A stretch of DNA of 64,000 nt from a bacterium MS4 (GTDB taxonomy: Bacteria > Bacillota > Clostridia > Oscillospirales > Acutalibacteraceae): positions 140,111 to 204,110 of the forward strand of contig CCFG01000011.1 of the NCBI GenBank assembly GCA_000752215.1. The letters run 5' to 3'. The notes below the pieces were generated by a model, which was given only the letters and a program-made list of their open reading frames with translations, had not been told where the DNA came from and made no database searches. Numbering within the stretch: position 1 is the first letter of the stretch; each line of letters begins with the position of its first letter. Positions 45,602 through 54,169 of this stretch are shown here, piece by piece. Position numbers and translations under genes: made by a program.

Positions 45602-47512
45602 ATGAAGAATCAAAGGGCTACTTTTGGAAGAACATTCGCTCAAATCATAATAGATGTTCTCTGTGTATTTTTCAGCTACTGGATTGCTTTTGTTTTACGT
45701 TATGACGGGAAGATTTATCTCCCCACTTATGACTGGGAATCCTTCTGTACCTGGATTCCGTGGATTTCGATCATTTATATTGCATCCTTTACGGTTTTTC
45801 GGTTTTATAAGACAATGTGGCAGTTTGCCAGCCTTGATGAATTATTGCTGATTTTTTACGGAGCCACCTTTGCGGCGTTACTTGTAACCATTCTGGGTTT
45901 TACCTTCGCGCAGCAAATTTCATGGGGCCTTTTTCGAGTCAGGCGTTTCCCATGGGGTGTCTATGTTATCGGCTGGGTATTGACCATTTTTTTGGTGGGT
46001 GCTTCCCGGTTCAGCTTCCGGCTGATACGCAGAATGAAGCGCAGGAGTCAGATCAACAGGGAAGACGGCGAGGAGTTTCACCGCGTGATGATTATCGGCG
46101 CGGGGGAAATGGGCTCCATGGTCATCAAGGATATGAAGGCCGCCCCTGAAAGCAAGGGTATCCCTGTGATCGCCATTGACGACAACAAAAGCAAACGGGG
46201 AACCAGAATTCATGGCGTCAAGGTGGTTGGCGGCCGTGAAAGCATTCCGAAAATGGCCGTTCGCTATAATATCGACCAGATTGTGCTGGCGATTGCATCG
46301 GCCAGTAAAAAGGACAAGCAGGATATCCTGAGCATCTGTGCGAAAACAGGCTGTCAGCTGAAGACGATTCCCGCGCTGTATGAAATCATCGAGGACAGCG
46401 CCGATCCCCTGAAAGTCAGGAATGTCGATATTATCGACCTTCTGGGAAGAGATGAAATCAAGCTGAATATCGCGGAAATCAGCGGTTATCTCAAAAATAA
46501 AACCGTACTGGTAACCGGCGGGGGAGGTTCCATCGGCAGCGAGCTGTGCCGCCAGATCGCTTATTTTAATCCGAAAAAGCTGATTATTTTTGATATATAC
46601 GAAAACAACGCATACGATTTGCAGAATGAGCTTCTGATGCGCTTCAAGCATTTGAATCTGGAAGTTCTGATCGGCTCCGTCCGGGACAAGGGAAGAATCG
46701 AGCATATTTTTTCCGTCTGTAAACCGGATGTCGTTTTTCACGCCGCCGCCCATAAGCATGTGCCTTTGATGGAACTGAGCCCTGGAGAAGCGGTGAAAAA
46801 CAATGTGTTCGGTACGCTGAATGTGGCGCAGGCCTGCGACAAATACGGCGTGAAGCGCATGGTGCTGATTTCGACCGACAAGGCGGTCAACCCGACGAAT
46901 ATCATGGGTGCGACGAAACGTATCTGTGAATTGATCATTCAGTACAGCAGCCGTCACAGCAAGACCGATTATGTTGCCGTCCGTTTTGGCAACGTTTTGG
47001 GCAGCAACGGCAGCGTCATTCCTCTTTTTAAGAAGCAGATTGCGGCCGGAGGCCCGGTCACCGTTACCCATCCGGATATCATCCGGTATTTTATGACGAT
47101 CCCCGAAGCGGCGCGTCTGGTGATTCAGGCCGGAGGCATGGCGCGCGGCGGTGAAATTTTTGTGCTGGACATGGGTCAGCCGGTGAAAATTGTAGATCTG
47201 GCAAAAAACCTGATTCGCCTTTCGGGTCTGCAGCCGGATGTTGATATTAAAATCGAATACACGGGGCTGCGTCCCGGTGAGAAGCTTTATGAAGAGCTTC
47301 TTCTGGACAGCGAAGGCGGATGTCAGAAGACTTCCCATGAATTGATCTATATTGGTACGCCTATCCCGTTCAATGAGGATACGTTTATCAATCAGATTGA
47401 AAAGCTGAGAGATGTCGCCGGTTCCAATAACGTGGAAATGATGAATGTCGTTCATGAGCTGGTACCGACTTATTCCGGCCATGCCGAAGAGACGGACGCA
47501 CTTGCAAATTGA
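45602..47512 (+). CDS. FlaA1/CapD-type membrane nucleotide-sugar dehydratase/epimerase
   Basis: 636 residues. About four N-terminal membrane helices (residues 10-130), a first Rossmann domain (VMIIGAGEMGSMVIKDM near residue 162), then the SDR catalytic domain (VLVTGGGGSIGSELCRQI near residue 302). The active-site region is STDKAVNPTNIMGATKR, with Met in place of the usual SDR Tyr. That pattern is typical of UDP-GlcNAc C6/C4,6-dehydratases that start surface-glycan synthesis. It stands alone with its own promoter and terminator. Confidence 0.9.
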   Translation: MKNQRATFGRTFAQIIIDVLCVFFSYWIAFVLRYDGKIYLPTYDWESFCTWIPWISIIYIASFTVFRFYKTMWQFASLDELLLIFYGATFAALLVTILGFTFAQQISWGLFRVRRFPWGVYVIGWVLTIFLVGASRFSFRLIRRMKRRSQINREDGEEFHRVMIIGAGEMGSMVIKDMKAAPESKGIPVIAIDDNKSKRGTRIHGVKVVGGRESIPKMAVRYNIDQIVLAIASASKKDKQDILSICAKTGCQLKTIPALYEIIEDSADPLKVRNVDIIDLLGRDEIKLNIAEISGYLKNKTVLVTGGGGSIGSELCRQIAYFNPKKLIIFDIYENNAYDLQNELLMRFKHLNLEVLIGSVRDKGRIEHIFSVCKPDVVFHAAAHKHVPLMELSPGEAVKNNVFGTLNVAQACDKYGVKRMVLISTDKAVNPTNIMGATKRICELIIQYSSRHSKTDYVAVRFGNVLGSNGSVIPLFKKQIAAGGPVTVTHPDIIRYFMTIPEAARLVIQAGGMARGGEIFVLDMGQPVKIVDLAKNLIRLSGLQPDVDIKIEYTGLRPGEKLYEELLLDSEGGCQKTSHELIYIGTPIPFNEDTFINQIEKLRDVAGSNNVEMMNVVHELVPTYSGHAEETDALAN

Positions 47513-47525
47513 TTTCCATAAAATA

Positions 47526-47565
47526 AAAGCCCGCGGTCAGTCCATTTACTGGCCGCGGGCTTTCC
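47526..47565. terminator. Bidirectional terminator between FlaA1/CapD gene and tdk
   Basis: About 15-bp stem AAAGCCCGCGG with CCGCGGGCTTT plus CAGT/ACTG, 6-nt loop, U-rich on both strands; convergent genes. Confidence 0.8.
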
Positions 47566-47570
47566 TCATT

Positions 47571-48149
47571 CTATTTCTGTTTTCGGGGATTGTCTATCCT
47601 ATCGTTTTTCCAGCACTCATAGCATAGGCCGATATAACTTTCATTGCCCCCGATAAAGACCTGTTCCCCTTCCCGTATGATTTTTCCGTTGCAAATTCTT
47701 GCGTTTACTTCCGCCTTGCGTCCGCAGGTACAAACGGATTTGATTTCCGTCAGAGAGTCCGCGATTTCAAACAGGCGCTTGCTGCCTTCAAACATATGCG
47801 TCTGAAAATCGGTCTTTAATCCGAAACAGAGAACGGGGACAAACTCGATCGCGATATCCTTCAGCTGATCGATTTGAGGGGCGGATAAGAACTGTGCTTC
47901 GTCTATAATCAGGACATCGTAATGGTTTTGCTGGAACCATTGATACAGGTCCACGCTCTTATCAATTAAAATACCGGTATCTTTCAGACCGATCCTGGAC
48001 TTTACAATGGTAAGGCCATCCCTGTTGTCCACAGAGGGTTTTAATAAACCTACCCGGTAACCTTTTTCTTCATAGTTAAATTTCACCATCAGCGCCTGTG
48101 CCGTTTTGCTGCTGCCCATTGCGCCATATTTGAAATACAATTTCGGCAT
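47571..48149 (-). CDS. tdk: Thymidine kinase
   Basis: 192 residues, type II (TK1-like). Phosphorylates thymidine to dTMP for salvage. P-loop GAMGSSKTAQ near residue 9, Walker-B-like LIIDEAQFLS near residue 83, lasso-domain zinc cysteines CTCGRKAEVNARIC and CYEC. ATG 48149 lies 6 nt after GGAGGA; the in-frame ATG at 48155 abuts that site. Confidence 0.94.
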   Translation of the reverse strand: MPKLYFKYGAMGSSKTAQALMVKFNYEEKGYRVGLLKPSVDNRDGLTIVKSRIGLKDTGILIDKSVDLYQWFQQNHYDVLIIDEAQFLSAPQIDQLKDIAIEFVPVLCFGLKTDFQTHMFEGSKRLFEIADSLTEIKSVCTCGRKAEVNARICNGKIIREGEQVFIGGNESYIGLCYECWKNDRIDNPRKQK

Positions 48150-48284
48150 TTTCATTCCTCCGGTTTATTTTTGACAATCTTTCCTAAGTATAGCATTCTT
48201 TATTTACTTATGAAATACTAAAATTTAGTGATGAATGAAAAATTAAAAAAAATAATAGTACAAAATGTCTGATTCAATAAATGA

Positions 48285-48313
48285 TTGCTGATTAAGATCG
48301 GATATGCTATAAT
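48285..48313 (+). promoter_or_regulatory. Promoter of the GGDEF gene
   Basis: TTGCTG (48285-48290) and TATAAT (48308-48313), 17-nt spacer, extended by TGC before the -10. It puts the transcript start near 48320, which makes the ATG at 48321 an unlikely start codon. Confidence 0.65.
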
Positions 48314-48350
48314 TTTCTGTATGCAAAATTTAGAAAAGGCGGTGAACCGT

Positions 48351-50030
48351 TTGAACAGACCTAAAATGCTGTATGTTCAGTTTTTTCTTGTGAGTTTGTC
48401 TGCGGTGGTCATCGCCTTTATTTACATCACTTTTCAGGTGGAACAAATCAGGCTGGATGGGGGAGAAGTAACCGATTTTAACACTGGGTGGCTGTTTACA
48501 GGCAGTAGTGGGAACAGTCTGAAGATCGATTTGCCGGCGCACTCCGTACCGGGAGCTGAAAAAAACAGGGCCGATTCTATTTCCAACAGGCTTCCTTCTG
48601 ATCTCGGCAGTGAAATGACGCTCTCTTTTCCGACCTATCATGCGAGGATGCGTGTCTTTGTAGGAGACAAATTAATTGATGAGTTTGGATATCAAACGCA
48701 TCTCCTGTTTGGAAAATCCCCGGCATGTACGGCGTGGCATATTGTTCCTCTGCCGGAAGGCTCGGCGGGAAAGACGGTTACCATTGAAATCTGTTCTCCT
48801 TATACGAAATATGCATCTACATTCAATGCAATTACCATCGGGACGAGAAGCGCGAATATTATCTATTTGATGCAGAAATTTTTCCTCAGTACGATGATCA
48901 GTTCTCTGGTCCTGATTTTTGGAGTTCTGCTGTTGATGCTGTATTTTATTGCCCGGACAAGGATGAAAAACAACCTTGCTCTTCTGTATCAGAGCCTGTT
49001 TGCCATCAGCATCTCTGTTTCCGCATTGACGGAAACGTCGGTTCTGCAGCTTGTAACCGGAAATGTTCTGGCGCTTGGCTATATCATGTATTTTTCGCTC
49101 ATGCTCTGTCCCATTCCATATTTACTGTTCATCAAAACGGTTTATGCGAAACACCATGCAGAGCTGTTCGATCTGCTTTGTGTCGCCGCCGTGGCGAATT
49201 TTTTGATCTGCACATTTTTGCAGGTACTCAATCTTTTGGATTTTCCTGAAACAGTCTTTTTGACCCATATCATTATGGCGTTGGCTCTCGTTCTTTCTGT
49301 TTATACCGCGCTTGAAAATTTATTGAAGTACAAAGACCGTAAAGTAATCCCTTTTTTGACCGGGCTTGGTTTGATGTTTATTCTTTTTATGGTGGATATG
49401 GTCCGGTATTACACAGGTGTTTATCAGGATGGGGCGCTGTTTTGCCGCTCGGGGCTTTTCTTCTTTGTCGTTCTTCCTTCTATTGATACGGTTTCCCAAT
49501 ATTTTTCGATGATTGAACTTGGCATGGAAGCCCGCGTTCTGAAACGTCTTGCCTATCTTGACGTGCTGACACAGAAAAAGAACCGGACAGCCTTTGAAAT
49601 CAAAATGGAAGCTTTAAACCTTCAGCGTGACCGTTCCCATGTGGCGATTGTGGCGTTTGATGTAAATAATTTAAAGATGGTCAACGATAACTTTGGACAC
49701 AAATGCGGGGATGAACTGATTCTGGCGGCTTCGGACGTGATTCAGCAGAGCTTTGAAGGGTATGGAAGCTGCTACCGTATCGGTGGGGATGAATTTGCAG
49801 TGATTATTGAAAACTATCTGGTCAGCAGTACCAAAGCATGTGTCCATGATTTTAGAAGACTGTTAAACGAATACAACCAAAAAAATCCCAACCGGATTGA
49901 AATCGCCTACGGCTACGCGGAATATGAGCCAAATGACAAAAATTTATTTGAAACACTGAACCGTGCGGATAAGCTGATGTATGAGAATAAAAAACAAATG
50001 AAAGACACCGTGTATTCAAAAGAACTTTAA
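48351..50030 (+). CDS. Membrane diguanylate cyclase (GGDEF)
   Basis: 559 residues. One N-terminal membrane helix (~10-28), an extracellular beta-rich sensor region (~30-175), six to seven membrane helices (~180-385), and a GGDEF domain (~410-555). The catalytic motif YRIGGDEFAVIIEN near residue 477 and DVNNLKMVNDNFGHKCGDELI are intact, so c-di-GMP synthesis is expected; an RxxD I-site is not evident. The layout resembles 7TMR-DISM sensors. TTG 48351 with GGCGGTGA upstream is preferred given the promoter position. No EAL or PilZ gene is nearby. Confidence 0.85.
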   Translation: MNRPKMLYVQFFLVSLSAVVIAFIYITFQVEQIRLDGGEVTDFNTGWLFTGSSGNSLKIDLPAHSVPGAEKNRADSISNRLPSDLGSEMTLSFPTYHARMRVFVGDKLIDEFGYQTHLLFGKSPACTAWHIVPLPEGSAGKTVTIEICSPYTKYASTFNAITIGTRSANIIYLMQKFFLSTMISSLVLIFGVLLLMLYFIARTRMKNNLALLYQSLFAISISVSALTETSVLQLVTGNVLALGYIMYFSLMLCPIPYLLFIKTVYAKHHAELFDLLCVAAVANFLICTFLQVLNLLDFPETVFLTHIIMALALVLSVYTALENLLKYKDRKVIPFLTGLGLMFILFMVDMVRYYTGVYQDGALFCRSGLFFFVVLPSIDTVSQYFSMIELGMEARVLKRLAYLDVLTQKKNRTAFEIKMEALNLQRDRSHVAIVAFDVNNLKMVNDNFGHKCGDELILAASDVIQQSFEGYGSCYRIGGDEFAVIIENYLVSSTKACVHDFRRLLNEYNQKNPNRIEIAYGYAEYEPNDKNLFETLNRADKLMYENKKQMKDTVYSKEL

Positions 50031-50136
50031 CGCAGGGAGCCGGTTGAAGGAATAAGCAGAAATTTAAGAAAACTGAGTGAAAAAGAAAATAGGAAAACCC
50101 TCCGTGTGCATATAATTGTGCCAAGGGGGCATTGTC

Positions 50137-50904
50137 ATGAGATTTTTGATTCTGACCAGAAAAAGAATACTGACGGTTTTATGCTGCCTGATTTGCGGTA
50201 TATTGGCTGTGTTCCTTGCATTTCAGGGCGTAGCGGCAATCAGGGCATCTTCCAGTAAGCGTCTGATTCCAATTTACTGCGTAAAAACGGATGAAAAGAA
50301 AATTGCGATCTCATTCGACGCGGCGTGGGGGAATGAAGAGACACAGACGTTGATCGATATTCTGAATAAATACAACGTCAAAACGACATTTTTTGTGGTG
50401 GGCGCCTGGGTAGATAAATATCCCGAATCTGTCAAGGCACTTGCGGCCGCCGGACATGAGGTCTGCAACCATTCCAACACGCATCCCCATATGCCGAAGC
50501 TCGGGCAGACGGAAATGACAGCACAGGTGGCGGAATGCAACAATAAAATCAAAAATGTCACCGGTACCAGTCCGCTGCTTTTCCGTGCGCCTTACGGCGA
50601 TTATAACAATCCTGTGATTGAAACCGTAAAATCTCTTAATATGTACTGTGTTCAGTGGGACGTGGACAGTCTGGATTGGAAAAACCCGCCGCCGAACGCA
50701 ATTGTTACCCGGGTGACCACTACGGTAAAACCCGGTTCCATTGTTTTGTTCCATAACGGCGCGAAAAACACACCGGCGGCCCTTCCTAAAATCATAGAGG
50801 CGCTGCAGAGTCAGGGTTACCAGATCGTTCCCGTATCCCAGCTGATCTATAAAGACAACTACACCATAGACCATACCGGAATGCAGGTGAAAGAAAACGG
50901 ATAA
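50137..50904 (+). CDS. Polysaccharide deacetylase, PdaB-like
   Basis: 255 residues. N-terminal membrane anchor (~residues 8-28), then a NodB fold: ISFDAAWGNEETQTLIDIL (motif 1, metal Asp), HEVCNHSNTHPHMPKLG (motif 2, His pair), LFRAPYGDYN (motif 3) and SIVLFHNG (motif 5). The FDAAWG variant is characteristic of sporulation deacetylases such as PdaB, which act on spore cortex or wall. ATG 50137 follows AAGGGGG by about 9 nt. A CATATAAT sequence at 50108, near a mother-cell -10 element, is suggestive only. Confidence 0.85.
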   Translation: MRFLILTRKRILTVLCCLICGILAVFLAFQGVAAIRASSSKRLIPIYCVKTDEKKIAISFDAAWGNEETQTLIDILNKYNVKTTFFVVGAWVDKYPESVKALAAAGHEVCNHSNTHPHMPKLGQTEMTAQVAECNNKIKNVTGTSPLLFRAPYGDYNNPVIETVKSLNMYCVQWDVDSLDWKNPPPNAIVTRVTTTVKPGSIVLFHNGAKNTPAALPKIIEALQSQGYQIVPVSQLIYKDNYTIDHTGMQVKENG

Positions 50905-50947
50905 AATTCCATTCCGCTTTGCCTTTCAGAGGAGGGAAATCGATAGA

Positions 50948-50975
50948 AAAAGGGCACCGCGAATTCATGCGGTAC
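50948..50975 (+). terminator. Terminator after the PdaB-like gene
   Basis: Stem AAAAGGG and ACCGC with GCGGT and CCCTTTT around one A/C mismatch, 8-nt loop. Confidence 0.7.
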
Positions 50976-51101
50976 CCTTTTGTGCCGGAATATAATTATT
51001 TTTGTGAAATAAACATTGACAGAATATGAATTTTATGTTAATTTAAAAACTAGAGTTTATACACATTGCAGGATAATGTGTATTGGCTTATGTGCTTTTT
51101 T

Positions 51102-51341
51102 TCAGCGAAGTTGCTCCAAGATGAACGTCATTATTGGGGCAACTTCTTTCATTTTGTCCGTAAGAATGGCAATCAGTAAAAGAATGAGCAGAAAGACATT
51201 CAGAGCCTTCAGAAGGGTCTTTGAATTAATGTTCGGCAGACACCATTGAATCGTTTTCACTTCATGACGTTTTCCTTCATCCTTTGTAACGGTGTCGTAG
51301 GTTTTTTTCCAGATGACCACGGAACGGGCATTCGTTTTCAT
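51102..51341 (-). CDS. Small single-span membrane protein, unknown
   Basis: 79 residues with ATG preceded by AAAGGAGA at good spacing. A polar, basic N-terminal half is followed by one strong membrane helix (LLKALNVFLLILLLIAIL, ~residues 43-60) and a short hydrophobic tail. No family recognised. It follows the terminated small unit at 51468-51587 on the same strand. A 9-bp hairpin (51059-51083) lies after its stop. The good ribosome site and helix make a real gene likely; role unknown (holin-like or small transporter-associated peptides are possibilities only). Confidence 0.55.
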   Translation of the reverse strand: MKTNARSVVIWKKTYDTVTKDEGKRHEVKTIQWCLPNINSKTLLKALNVFLLILLLIAILTDKMKEVAPIMTFILEQLR

Positions 51342-51439
51342 AATGATTCTCCTTTCTTATGGCGAACGCACAGATGTGAACAGGGTTTTAATAATGTCCA
51401 ATTTCTTTTCACCTCGAATCTTGATAGGATGATTTATAA

Positions 51440-51471
51440 TAAAAATGACCAATCCAGTAGGGAGTGGTCAT
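51440..51471 (-). terminator. Terminator of the small minus-strand unit
   Basis: 7-bp stem ATGACCA/TGGTCAT, 13-nt loop, followed on the minus strand by TTTTTATTAT. The stem starts at the TGA stop of the small frame at 51468-51587. Confidence 0.65.
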
Positions 51472-51587
51472 GAAAGGCCCTCCATAAATTCAATTGCAAG
51501 CAACCGGTTGTCAATATGGAGGAATATTACTTTTTGGGGGGACAGATCCGCCATCTGACGATACTATTCCGGTTCGATTATTTTCAT
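51468..51587 (-). pseudogene. Small 39-codon gene interrupted by an in-frame TAG
   Basis: An ATG with GGGAG 9 nt upstream opens a frame of 39 codons ending in TGA, with TAG as codon 8. After the TAG the translation looks protein-like (MADLSPQKVIFLHIDNRL). A second ATG at codon 12 would give a 28-residue peptide. Promoter (51627-51655) and terminator (51440-51471) are its own. TAG is a normal stop for other genes here (ANTAR regulator, dapF), so this looks like a recent nonsense allele, a short peptide with restart, or an RNA gene. No family recognised. Confidence 0.4.
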
Positions 51588-51626
51588 AACGCAAAACTCC
51601 CGATTATCATTCTTATTTACAATTAA

Positions 51627-51655
51627 AGAATATTACACTTTTCAATGAATGTCAA
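51627..51655 (-). promoter_or_regulatory. Promoter of the small minus-strand unit
   Basis: Minus-strand TTGACA (51655-51650) and TATTCT (51632-51627), 17-nt spacer, about 40 nt before the ATG at 51587. The remaining 51656-51983 stretch holds only weak hairpins and the leader of the deacetylase gene. Confidence 0.6.
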
Positions 51656-51983
51656 CATATATTTTGGGGAAGTTTTAACGAAATATAGATAATATTTTAG
51701 CTGAATACGGTTCTGAAAAAGAAAATTTGTCAATTTATAAGAGAAATAAATCTTGTTCAGTGTTAAATTAACGGACCGATATCCACATCTTTATAAAAGG
51801 TGCTTTTATTATTACCGGGTTTTGTCCCGTTTCTGTTCCTGTTACGGTATCATCGCGGCTTTCTTTTCCATTCCCGCTCAACCCTGTATTGCGGTTGGGA
51901 GGGATTTTTTATTTTCTGAAAATTTTTCTGATATTATCTGCGATGGCATAATATATTTTATTGTAAGGCAGGTGACAAATACC

Positions 51984-52793
51984 GTGTATATAACCGTTAG
52001 AAAAAAGCATATTGAAATTGTCATGGCAGTCTTTATTTTTCTGCTGGCAGGCATACTTACGCTTACCCATCGGCAGCAGGAAATTGCCGTACAGACGGCC
52101 GCTGCCAATACCAACTGGGGGCTCGGCTTTGGGGAAAACGGCAAGCAGCCTACGGGAAATGCCTCCGCGGATTTTTTAAAGCAGTATAACGCCTATTATG
52201 TGGGGACGGCAGATAAAAAAGTGATTTACCTGACGTTTGATGCCGGGTATGAAAATGGGTATACGCCGGCGATTTTGGATGCGCTGAAAAAACATAATGT
52301 AAAAGCGACTTTTTTTGTAGTGGGGAATTATCTGAATACAAGCCCTGATCTCGTGAAACGGATGCTTGCGGAAGGCCATATTGTCGGAAACCACACCAAT
52401 ACGCATCCCGATATGTCAAAAATTTCAGATATGACATCGTTTCAAAAGGAGATTTCAGCGGTGGAAACGAAATTCAAGGAAATCACCGGGCAGGATATGC
52501 AGAAATATTATCGTCCCCCACAGGGAAAATACAGTGTAAATAACTTGAAGCAGGCCAGCGAGCTCGGATATAAAACGATTTTCTGGAGCCTCGCTTATGT
52601 GGACTGGTACCAGGATAAGCAGCCGACGAAGGAACAGGCCTTTGACAAGCTGATTCCCCGTATCCACCCCGGGGCAATCGTGTTGCTGCACAGTACCTCC
52701 AAAACAAATTCCGAGATATTGGACGAATTGCTCTCCAAGTGGGAAACCGCCGGATATACCTTTGGGACCCTCAGCGAATTAAGCGGGAAATAG
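51984..52793 (+). CDS. Polysaccharide deacetylase, PdaA-like
   Basis: 269 residues from GTG 51984, which has CAGGTGA 8 nt upstream; the frame is open 77 codons further but that part is not protein-like. N-terminal membrane helix, then a NodB domain: IYLTFDAGYENGYTPAILDAL, HIVGNHTNTHPDMSK, YYRPPQGKYS, GAIVLLHSTSKTN. TFDAGYENG and the downstream pattern match PdaA (delta-lactam-forming deacetylase of spore cortex muramic acid). Whether it is forespore-expressed cannot be read from the promoter region. Confidence 0.85.
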   Translation: MYITVRKKHIEIVMAVFIFLLAGILTLTHRQQEIAVQTAAANTNWGLGFGENGKQPTGNASADFLKQYNAYYVGTADKKVIYLTFDAGYENGYTPAILDALKKHNVKATFFVVGNYLNTSPDLVKRMLAEGHIVGNHTNTHPDMSKISDMTSFQKEISAVETKFKEITGQDMQKYYRPPQGKYSVNNLKQASELGYKTIFWSLAYVDWYQDKQPTKEQAFDKLIPRIHPGAIVLLHSTSKTNSEILDELLSKWETAGYTFGTLSELSGK

Positions 52794-52923
52794 GAAAAAT
52801 CATTTCACGAAATATGCTTGTTTTGTGAATACACGAATGCTACAATAGTTCTAATGATTTTATGTAAATCACATGTCATGCTTCGTCAAGGAAATCGTGA
52901 TTATAAAAACAAGGAGGACAAAA

Positions 52924-53142
52924 ATGGCGAAAATAACGGATATAAGAAAGTGCGGCAGACTGATCAGCGCTTATAACAAGACCGCAATGGACGTAAACTT
53001 TAATCAGGAATATTTCTCCATTTGGGTTCACGCTGCAGGACAGGAATCCGGTTTGGAGACCTGTCCGCTGAATGTGCAGCTGAATACGGAAATGGCGGAA
53101 AGACTTCGGAATTATTTAAATGAATTTTTAAATAAATCATGA
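52924..53142 (+). CDS. Hypothetical 72-residue protein
   Basis: AAGGAGGAC precedes ATG 52924, a strong ribosome site. The product is soluble, mixed alpha/beta, with KCGRLISAYNKTAMDVNFNQEYFSIW patterns and an acidic/Asn-rich C-terminus; no signal peptide or recognised domain. Followed 78 nt later by another unknown gene. Located between spore deacetylase and SASP genes. Confidence 0.65.
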   Translation: MAKITDIRKCGRLISAYNKTAMDVNFNQEYFSIWVHAAGQESGLETCPLNVQLNTEMAERLRNYLNEFLNKS

Positions 53143-53220
53143 ATGAATTCTTTTCTTAGCTACATACTTTACGAGCAAACGCAAATAATGTTTGTACTGA
53201 TTTACGGGAGTGAGTGTAAA

Positions 53221-53763
53221 ATGACAAATATTATTTTGTGTGGCAAATCTACCGACACATCAGTTTCATGTGCTTTGCTTCCGGCGCTGGAAAAATACGG
53301 CGGAGTACAGTATTTCAATACGCGGCAACTTGTGCGTCTTGGAAGCGATAAGGTCGAATTTTTTCTCTATGACTGCGAAAAACTGCCGCAAATCGAGCTG
53401 GAAAGCGGCATCATCCTGTTTAAAAACAGTTTTCATTCTTCAGAAAAAATTTTGATTCCGGAGGGATTCTTGTCCATTCTGGAAATGAAAAATGCAAGCG
53501 CGGCAGAATTGCTCAATGGAACCGGAGCCGCGGCGATTACCTGCGGCACAAGTTCCAAAGATACGCTCAGTATTGCCGGTATCGATGAAACGAGTGCTGC
53601 GCTGAGCCTTCAGCGCAGTGTGATGACGCTTGACGGAAAAATGGTGGAGCCCCGCGATTTTACGGTCAGATTCCCGCCAAAGCTCAGTCCTACGCGTATT
53701 TTAGCGGTGTGCGCTGTGCTTCTGCTGTCCGGTATCGATTCCGCAAATGGTTATGAGCTTTAA
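53221..53763 (+). CDS. Hypothetical 180-residue protein
   Basis: ATG 53221 follows GGGAGTGAG. The N-terminus TNIILCGKSTDTSVSCALLPALEKYG suggests a beta-strand/loop/helix nucleotide-binding-like start, but no Walker motif is complete. A mildly hydrophobic segment (RILAVCAVLLLSGIDS) ends the protein. Cys residues at several positions. I do not recognise the family; a sporulation role is suggested only by neighbours. Confidence 0.6.
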   Translation: MTNIILCGKSTDTSVSCALLPALEKYGGVQYFNTRQLVRLGSDKVEFFLYDCEKLPQIELESGIILFKNSFHSSEKILIPEGFLSILEMKNASAAELLNGTGAAAITCGTSSKDTLSIAGIDETSAALSLQRSVMTLDGKMVEPRDFTVRFPPKLSPTRILAVCAVLLLSGIDSANGYEL

Positions 53764-53877
53764 CTTGCAAAAATTAACATTCATAAAAACACCCCATGTA
53801 CACAAAATAGGAAAGCAAACGCAAAACAAATCAAAATTCAAAAACGAATTGAAAATTATTGAAGGAGTGTTTTGATT

Positions 53878-54069
53878 ATGGCAAGTAAACAGAATGTAGT
53901 TCCTGAAGCAAGAGAAGCTCTGAACAAGTTTAAGATGGAAGCCGCTTCTGAAGTCGGCGTCAACTTAAAGCAAGGTTATAACGGCGATTTGACTTCTAGA
54001 GAAGCCGGTTCCGTCGGTGGCCAGATGGTCAAAAATATGATTAAAAGCTACGAGCAGAACATGAAGTAA
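53878..54069 (+). CDS. Alpha/beta-type small acid-soluble spore protein
   Basis: 63 residues. DNA-coating protein of the dormant spore core. Core motifs NVVPEAREALNKFKMEAASEVGV (with the GPR cleavage region near ASEVGV) and LTSREAGSVGGQMVKNMI are diagnostic. ATG 53878 follows AAGGAGTG; an in-frame ATG at 53872 is closer to it. A clear sigma-G promoter is not recognisable upstream. Followed by a perfect terminator. Confidence 0.95.
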   Translation: MASKQNVVPEAREALNKFKMEAASEVGVNLKQGYNGDLTSREAGSVGGQMVKNMIKSYEQNMK

Positions 54070-54081
54070 AAATTTCCATTG

Positions 54082-54121
54082 TTGGAGCGTCATGCCGTTC
54101 GGTATGGCGCTCCAATTTTTT
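54082..54121 (+). terminator. Terminator after the SASP gene
   Basis: Stem TTGGAGCG/CGCTCCAA extended by CAT-CCG/CGG-ATG with one bulge, 3-nt loop, U6 tail. Confidence 0.85.
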
Positions 54122-54122
54122 G

Positions 54123-54154
54123 AAAGCCCGCATAGATTTATCTATGCGGGCTTT
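54123..54154. terminator. Bidirectional terminator after the M14 peptidase gene
   Basis: Perfect 14-bp stem AAAGCCCGCATAGA/TCTATGCGGGCTTT with a 4-nt loop between convergent SASP and M14 genes. Confidence 0.8.
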
Positions 54155-54169
54155 GTATAAGAAATTGTT

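Noticed and set aside
45920-47482. A 520-codon open frame on the minus strand across the FlaA1/CapD gene
   Set aside because: Antisense to conserved Rossmann and SDR motifs; no start signals or family resemblance.
51753-51983. 77-codon upstream extension of the PdaA-like gene
   Set aside because: Cys/Phe-rich and not protein-like; CAGGTGA with GTG at 51984 gives the expected membrane-anchored start.
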